64,000 nucleotides of DNA from Methylobacterium aquaticum (GTDB lineage Bacteria > Pseudomonadota > Alphaproteobacteria > Rhizobiales > Beijerinckiaceae): the NCBI RefSeq assembly GCF_016804325.1, contig NZ_CP043627.1, positions 2,555,001-2,619,000 on the forward strand, in the 5' to 3' direction. Below the pieces are notes generated by a model, which worked only from the letters and a program-made list of their open reading frames with translations, was not told the origin of the DNA and did not search any database. Shown here in pieces: positions 59,833 to 64,000 of the stretch. Position numbers and translations under genes: made by a program. Numbering within the stretch: the first letter of the stretch is position 1; each line of letters opens with the position of its first letter.

Positions 59833-61697
59833 GCGTCCGCCTCCAGTTCGCCGCTCACCATCAGCCACTCCTCCTCGGCGCTCCCGAGCGCCGAGGCGGC
59901 CTCGGCGCGCATGCGGGCGAGCTCGCCGGCCTTGGCGGCGTCGGTGCGGAAGGCGGTGCCGTCGGCGAGCGCCGCGTCGATCTTGGCGATGGCGGCGGAG
60001 AGCTTCGCCATCCGCGCCTCCACCGCCTCGAGCTTGCGGCGCAACGGCGCCAGAGCCGCCCGGCGCTCGGCATTGGAGCGGCGCTCCACCGCCTTGGCGC
60101 CGCCGGTCGATTCCGGGGTCTTCGCGGTCTCCGTCTCCGGGCCGGCGAGCACCAGGCGGCGGTAATCGTCCATGTCGCCGTCGAAGGGCTTCACGGTGCC
60201 GTTGCGCACCAGCCACAGCCGGTCGGCGCAGGCCTCGACCAGGAAGCGGTCGTGGCTCACCAGGATCACCGCGCCCTCGTAGTCGTTGATCGCCTCGACG
60301 AGGGCCTGGCGGCTCTCGATGTCGAGGTGGTTGGTCGGCTCGTCGAGGATCAGGAGGTGGGGGCCGTTGAAGGCGGCCAAGCCCATCAGCAGCCGCGCCT
60401 TCTCGCCGCCCGACAGCTGCGAGACCGGGGTGTCGGCCTTGTGGCCGGGAAATCCGAGGCGGGCGGCGGCCGCTCTCGCCTTCGCCTCCGGCACGTCCGG
60501 CATCAGGTCGCGGACATGGGCGTAGGCGCTCTCGGCCGGGCGCAACTCGTCGAGCTGGTGCTGGGCGAAATACGCGACGTTCATCTTGCCCCAGCGCCGC
60601 ACCTCGCCCGAGAGCGGATCGAGCCGGCCGCCGATGAGCTTGCAGAAGGTCGACTTGCCGTTGCCGTTGGCCCCCAGCAGCGCCACCCGGTCGTCGGGGG
60701 CAAGCGTCAGGTTGAGGCCCGTGAGCACCGTGCGGTCGGGATAGCCGGCCTGGACCCGCTCCATCGCGACGAGGGGCGGCGAGAGGGCGCGTTCCGGGCT
60801 CGGCAGGTGGATCACCGGCACGTCGTCCTCGATGAGGGCGGCGATCGGCTCCATCTTGGCGAGCCGTTTCATCCGCGACTGGGCCTGGCGCGCCTTGGTG
60901 GCCTTGGCCTTGAAGCGGTCGACGAAGCTCTGGAGATGGGCGCGCTCGGCCTCCTGCTTCACCCGGGCCTTGGCCTGGAGCATGCGCTTCTCGGCGAGCT
61001 GGCGGGCGAACGAGGTGTAGCCGCCGCGATAGAGCGTGGTCTTGCCGCGATCGAGGTGGAGGATGTGGTCGACGGAGGTATCGAGCAGGTCGCGGTCGTG
61101 GCTGATGATCAGCGCGGTGCGCGGATAGCGCTCGAGATAGTCGTAGAGCCAGAGCGTGCCCTCGATGTCGAGGTAGTTGGTCGGCTCGTCGAGGAGCAGC
61201 AGGTCCGGCTCGGAGAACAGCACGGCGGCGAGCGCCACCCGCATCCGCCAGCCGCCGGAGAAGTCGGAGCAGGGCCTCCCTTGCGCCTCCGCATCGAAGC
61301 CGAGGCCGTGCAGGATCGCGGCGGCCCGGGCCGGCGCCGAATGGGCGTCGATGTCGACGAGCCGCGTCTCGATCTCGGCCCGGCGCAACCCGTCGGCGGT
61401 CTCGGCCTCCTGCATGAGGCGCGTCCGCTCGGTATCGGCGGCGAGCACGACCTCGTGCAGGGTCTCGGGGCCGGCCGGCGCCTCCTGCGCGACGCCGCCG
61501 ATCCGGGTGCCCTTCGGCAGCCCGATCGCGCCGCCCTCCGTGGGGATCTCGCCCTGGATGATCCGGAACAGGGTGGTCTTGCCGGCGCCGTTGCGCCCGA
61601 CGATCCCGACCCGCGCCCGCTCGGGCAGGGCGAAGCCGGCTTGGTCGAGGATCAGGCGGTCGCCGATCCGGTAGGTGAGGTCGTTCACGCGGAGCAT
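59829..61697 (-). CDS. ABC-F family ATPase
   Basis: A 622-residue soluble protein with two ABC domains (Walker [10 protein letters not shown] and GANGNGKST; signatures [12 protein letters not shown] and [12 protein letters not shown]; Walker [13 protein letters not shown] and [12 protein letters not shown]) joined by a charged linker, plus a C-terminal coiled coil ([19 protein letters not shown]). No membrane segments. ABC-F proteins act on the ribosome or in DNA repair; the coiled-coil tail is like that of Uup/YheS. Coupled to a methyltransferase downstream. Confidence 0.92.
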   Translation of the reverse strand: MLRVNDLTYRIGDRLILDQAGFALPERARVGIVGRNGAGKTTLFRIIQGEIPTEGGAIGLPKGTRIGGVAQEAPAGPETLHEVVLAADTERTRLMQEAETADGLRRAEIETRLVDIDAHSAPARAAAILHGLGFDAEAQGRPCSDFSGGWRMRVALAAVLFSEPDLLLLDEPTNYLDIEGTLWLYDYLERYPRTALIISHDRDLLDTSVDHILHLDRGKTTLYRGGYTSFARQLAEKRMLQAKARVKQEAERAHLQSFVDRFKAKATKARQAQSRMKRLAKMEPIAALIEDDVPVIHLPSPERALSPPLVAMERVQAGYPDRTVLTGLNLTLAPDDRVALLGANGNGKSTFCKLIGGRLDPLSGEVRRWGKMNVAYFAQHQLDELRPAESAYAHVRDLMPDVPEAKARAAAARLGFPGHKADTPVSQLSGGEKARLLMGLAAFNGPHLLILDEPTNHLDIESRQALVEAINDYEGAVILVSHDRFLVEACADRLWLVRNGTVKPFDGDMDDYRRLVLAGPETETAKTPESTGGAKAVERRSNAERRAALAPLRRKLEAVEARMAKLSAAIAKIDAALADGTAFRTDAAKAGELARMRAEAASALGSAEEEWLMVSGELEADA

Positions 61698-61917
61698 GGC
61701 GGCGTTGTGGGGGCGGCGAGCCGGCGAGGCAAGGGGAGAGGAGCGGGGGGAGAGAAGAAGGAGCGGGGCGGAAGGAGCCGCCCGGCCGCCCCCGCTCGTC
61801 GGGCCCGGGGCGGCGGTCCCTCGAATGCCTGGGCCGGAATCCCCGCGGGATCGCATCGGCCGGTCGTCCCGGCGCGGCTGCGCCAGCGGGCGTCTCGGGG
61901 CGATCACCCCTGTGCCG

Positions 61918-61972
61918 CTCGCCAAGCCTCTCGCCAAGCCGCTCATCAAGCCGCTCACCAAGTCTCTCGGCG
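61918..61972. repeat. 12-base tandem repeat in a gene-free gap
   Basis: Four and a half copies of a 12-base unit of the type CTCGCCAAGCCG run from 61918 to 61972 with small changes. In one frame they would read as LAKPLAKPLIKPLTKSL, but no supported gene covers them. The rest of 61698-62144, the divergent upstream region of the ABC-F and AlgX-like genes, shows nothing else. Confidence 0.6.
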
Positions 61973-62144
61973 AATCCCGGAGCGCGAGCCCTCCCACCGC
62001 CGCCGCGGCGAGAATGGTTGCATCAATTCTCAAGCACAATTAATGATTGCAACGCGTCGGACCATCCCGCCTCAGGGGCGGGCGAGCGGCCGGTCCCGCC
62101 GCGCGCCGGATCCCGGCATCGCCCGCCACGCCACCGGCACGACC

Positions 62145-63599
62145 ATGATCGATCTCCAGCCGCATCTCGGAACGCCCATCGAGGGGCGGAACGGACAGTT
62201 CTACTACCGGGGCGACGAAAGCCGGGTCGGCCTCTACGAGTACTACCTGGCCGGCATCCGGCACGGTGCCCTCGCGTCGTGGACGGCGACGCTCGCCCGG
62301 CGCGCCCGCGAACTCGCCCGGCGCGGCGTCCGCTACCACGTCGTGGTGGTCCCGGGCGCCCACGTGGCCTGCCCGGAGGACCTGCCGGACGACCTGCGGG
62401 GCCGCATCAAGGCGCCGTTCCCCGTGCTCCGGGCCGCCCTGGCGGGCACCGACGGGGTTCGGCTGCACTATGCCCTGCCGGACCTCGTCCCGGGGGATGC
62501 GGACCCGGGCGACCCGATCCTCCACCGCACCTACCGCCGCAACGACACGCACTGGACCGAGTACGGCGCCTACCGGAACTACCTGACGGTCTGCCGCGCC
62601 ATCGCCCGCGACCTCGACGTCCGGGTGGTCGAGCCGGCGGACGTGACCTTCGCGACGAAGCAGGCCTTCGGCGACCTGTCGATCCTGCGGCAGCCGGAAG
62701 GGCAGCCGGAGACGATCCCCCTGGCGGTGATCCGGGGCCGGCACCGGGCCCACACGGTGTCCAGGAACACCACCGTCCTCCGGAACCGGGTGATCCGCAC
62801 GCGCTCCGACACGGCGCCGGCGACCGCGGCCCTGATCTTCCACGATTCCTACGCCACCGCGCAGGCCAAGTTCTGGGCCCGCAGCTTCGGCCGCACGACC
62901 TTCGCGGGCGTCACCCACCGGGTCTACCTCGACGCGGTAGAGCGGGAGCGGCCGGACGTGGTGATCTCGATCATGGCCGAGCACCGCCTGTTCGAATGGC
63001 CGAACGACCACGACCACTGGACCTTCGCGGACGATTTCGAGAGCGATTGCCGCTCGCCCGCCGGCCGGCGCACCGCCGACGTGATGGTCCTGTACCGGCA
63101 GCAGAAGGTCGCGGCCGCGGCGGACGCCGCCGCCGGGATCGCGGCCGAGCGCGGCTTCGGGGCCTATCACGCCCGCGTCGCCGCCCAGGCGCTCGTCGGG
63201 GCGCACCGTTTCGAGGACGCCCTGGCGATGGCGATGACGGCGCTCTCGCTCGACCGCGACTCGCCCTCGAACCTGTGGATGGCCGCCTACGCGGCCCTCT
63301 ACGCCGGCAAGCCGCAGGACGCCCTGACCCTGGCGACCTGGGCCGCCGGGGCCGAGCCGCATCACGGCGCCTGGACCGAGCTCCTGGCCTCGATCCTGAT
63401 CGGGCTCGGGCGCCGGGAGGACGCCGCGCTCGTGCTCGAGCGCGCCGTCGCCGTCATCGACGACGATCCGGCCCTGTGGCGGCTCGCCGCCGAGATGCGC
63501 GAGGCCGGCGGCCGGCCCGGCCCGGCCCGGCAGGCCCGGGCCATGGCCGAGGCGCTGACCAGCCAGGAGACGGTCGCCGCGAGGGCGTTCGCCGCGTGA
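62145..63599 (+). CDS. AlgX-like SGNH protein with C-terminal TPR-like region
   Basis: A 484-residue protein. The N-terminal part has FYYRGDESRVGLYEYYLAG, NDTHWTEYGAYRNYL (catalytic Asp and His) and the Ser-bearing LIFHDSYATAQAKF, the AlgX-type arrangement. Residues from about 330 on form helical repeats (ALAMAMTALSLDRDSPSNLW and further copies) like a TPR tail. No signal peptide is seen from ATG 62145; an in-frame ATG at 62043 adds basic sequence only. It precedes a nucleotide-sugar dehydrogenase gene, so a role in polysaccharide modification is likely. Confidence 0.8.
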   Translation: MIDLQPHLGTPIEGRNGQFYYRGDESRVGLYEYYLAGIRHGALASWTATLARRARELARRGVRYHVVVVPGAHVACPEDLPDDLRGRIKAPFPVLRAALAGTDGVRLHYALPDLVPGDADPGDPILHRTYRRNDTHWTEYGAYRNYLTVCRAIARDLDVRVVEPADVTFATKQAFGDLSILRQPEGQPETIPLAVIRGRHRAHTVSRNTTVLRNRVIRTRSDTAPATAALIFHDSYATAQAKFWARSFGRTTFAGVTHRVYLDAVERERPDVVISIMAEHRLFEWPNDHDHWTFADDFESDCRSPAGRRTADVMVLYRQQKVAAAADAAAGIAAERGFGAYHARVAAQALVGAHRFEDALAMAMTALSLDRDSPSNLWMAAYAALYAGKPQDALTLATWAAGAEPHHGAWTELLASILIGLGRREDAALVLERAVAVIDDDPALWRLAAEMREAGGRPGPARQARAMAEALTSQETVAARAFAA

Positions 63600-63633
63600 C
63601 CCGGCCGGCGGCGCCCCGAGTTGACAGGGGAAC

Positions 63634-63655
63634 CTCCCGCGCCCTTAAGCGGGAG
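63634..63655 (+). promoter_or_regulatory. Hairpin over the ribosome site of the dehydrogenase gene
   Basis: CTCCCGC (63634-63640) can pair with GCGGGAG (63649-63655), which contains the GGGAG ribosome site of the next gene. A TTGACA lies just before it at 63621-63626. The pairing could limit translation; no ligand-sensing structure is evident. Confidence 0.35.
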
Positions 63656-63656
63656 C

Positions 63657-64000
63657 ATGACCGCCGAGCACGGACCCGCGATGACGCCCCCCTGCGAGAC
63701 GCCGTCCCCTTCCGGGAGCCTCGGCCGGCTCCTCGCCGAGCGCCGGGCGCTGATCGGCATCGTCGGCCTCGGCTATGTCGGGCTGCCGCTGGCGCTGGCC
63801 GCGCTCCGGGCGGGTTTTTCGGTGCTCGGCTTCGACATCGATCCGGGCCGGGTCGCGGCGCTGAACCGGGGCGAGGGGACGTTCCACCACATCCCGGGCG
63901 ACGGCTTGAGGCCGGCGCTGGCGGCGGGCACCTTCGCGGCCACCGGCGACATGGCGCGGCTGAACGAGCCCGACGCGGTGCTGATCTGCGTGCCGACGCC
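63657..64000 (+). CDS. Nucleotide-sugar dehydrogenase, N-terminal part
   Basis: Reads from ATG 63657 to the window edge, 114 full codons. The NAD-binding start LIGIVGLGYVGLPLALAALR and VLGFDIDPGRVAALNRGE are diagnostic of UDP-glucose/UDP-ManNAc-type dehydrogenases, which make acidic sugars for capsule or O-antigen. GGGAG precedes the start. It follows an AlgX-like gene by 57 bases, same strand, which supports a polysaccharide cluster continuing past the window. Confidence 0.9.
   Translation, partial: MTAEHGPAMTPPCETPSPSGSLGRLLAERRALIGIVGLGYVGLPLALAALRAGFSVLGFDIDPGRVAALNRGEGTFHHIPGDGLRPALAAGTFAATGDMARLNEPDAVLICVPT

Noticed and set aside
61675..62043. Small plus-strand gene with LAKP repeats
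   Set aside because: It would start inside the ABC-F gene, is Arg/Gly-rich, and has no ribosome site; the repeats alone do not support it.
60252..63599. A 1115-codon plus-strand frame
   Set aside because: The first two thirds are antisense of the ABC-F gene; only the part from 62145 is supported as an AlgX-like protein.

Overview
The window looks like a chromosomal segment of a high-GC alphaproteobacterium, most likely a Methylobacterium-type member of the Rhizobiales (inference). The grounds are very GC-rich codon use, a GapR (DUF2312) gene, a GcrA-family regulator, a 41-residue cysteine-free L36, a glycerate 2-kinase of the MOFRL type, and a carotenoid cluster with desaturase, acyltransferase and glycosyltransferase. 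I found no rRNA, tRNA, CRISPR array, prophage or complete insertion sequence.

Layout. 1-4.3 kb: a minus-strand chain of carotenoid desaturase, acyltransferase, frameshifted glycosyltransferase and a truncated amidase. 4.5-6.9 kb: a small secreted protein, L36, and a TPR protein coupled to an alpha/beta hydrolase. 6.9-11.3 kb: an accessory patch around pyruvate kinase with a HicBA-like pair, a BrnTA pair whose toxin has an in-frame stop, and a HEPN pair. 11.3-18.7 kb: DUF1036, glycerate kinase, EamA exporter, N-formylglutamate amidohydrolase, DUF1244, GapR, DUF3095 and a long GcrA-like protein. 18.7-24.3 kb: envelope genes (beta-propeller, OprO/P porin, L,D-transpeptidase) and spermidine acetyltransferase. 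24-30.6 kb: hybrid histidine kinase, NAD kinase, metallo-beta-lactamase-fold protein and gamma-glutamyltransferase. 30.9-42 kb: transglutaminase, cold-shock protein, UppS and several catabolic or detoxifying enzymes. 42-50 kb: gyrB-purC, an exonuclease, Ada and an RraA-like protein. 50-56 kb: a tightly overlapping peptide ABC transporter operon. 56-64 kb: methyltransferases, two AlgX-like SGNH proteins, PurU, an ABC-F ATPase and the start of a nucleotide-sugar dehydrogenase.

Many neighbours are joined by 4-base GTGA or ATGA overlaps, which helped fix starts. Intergenic space is rich in inverted-repeat elements at 15.5, 21.4, 45.6, 49.6 and 58.2 kb.

The most striking window-wide observation is a series of single-base reading-frame breaks. 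Five genes, one of them twice, are each restored by adding one base, mostly in G or C runs of 5-6. This points to homopolymer under-calling in the assembly, or to real decay, and several apparent gene fusions here should not be taken at face value.

The best candidates for something little described are the HicBA-like pair at 7.6-8.1 kb, the HEPN pair at 10.6-11.3 kb, and the two AlgX-like proteins that lack export signals.
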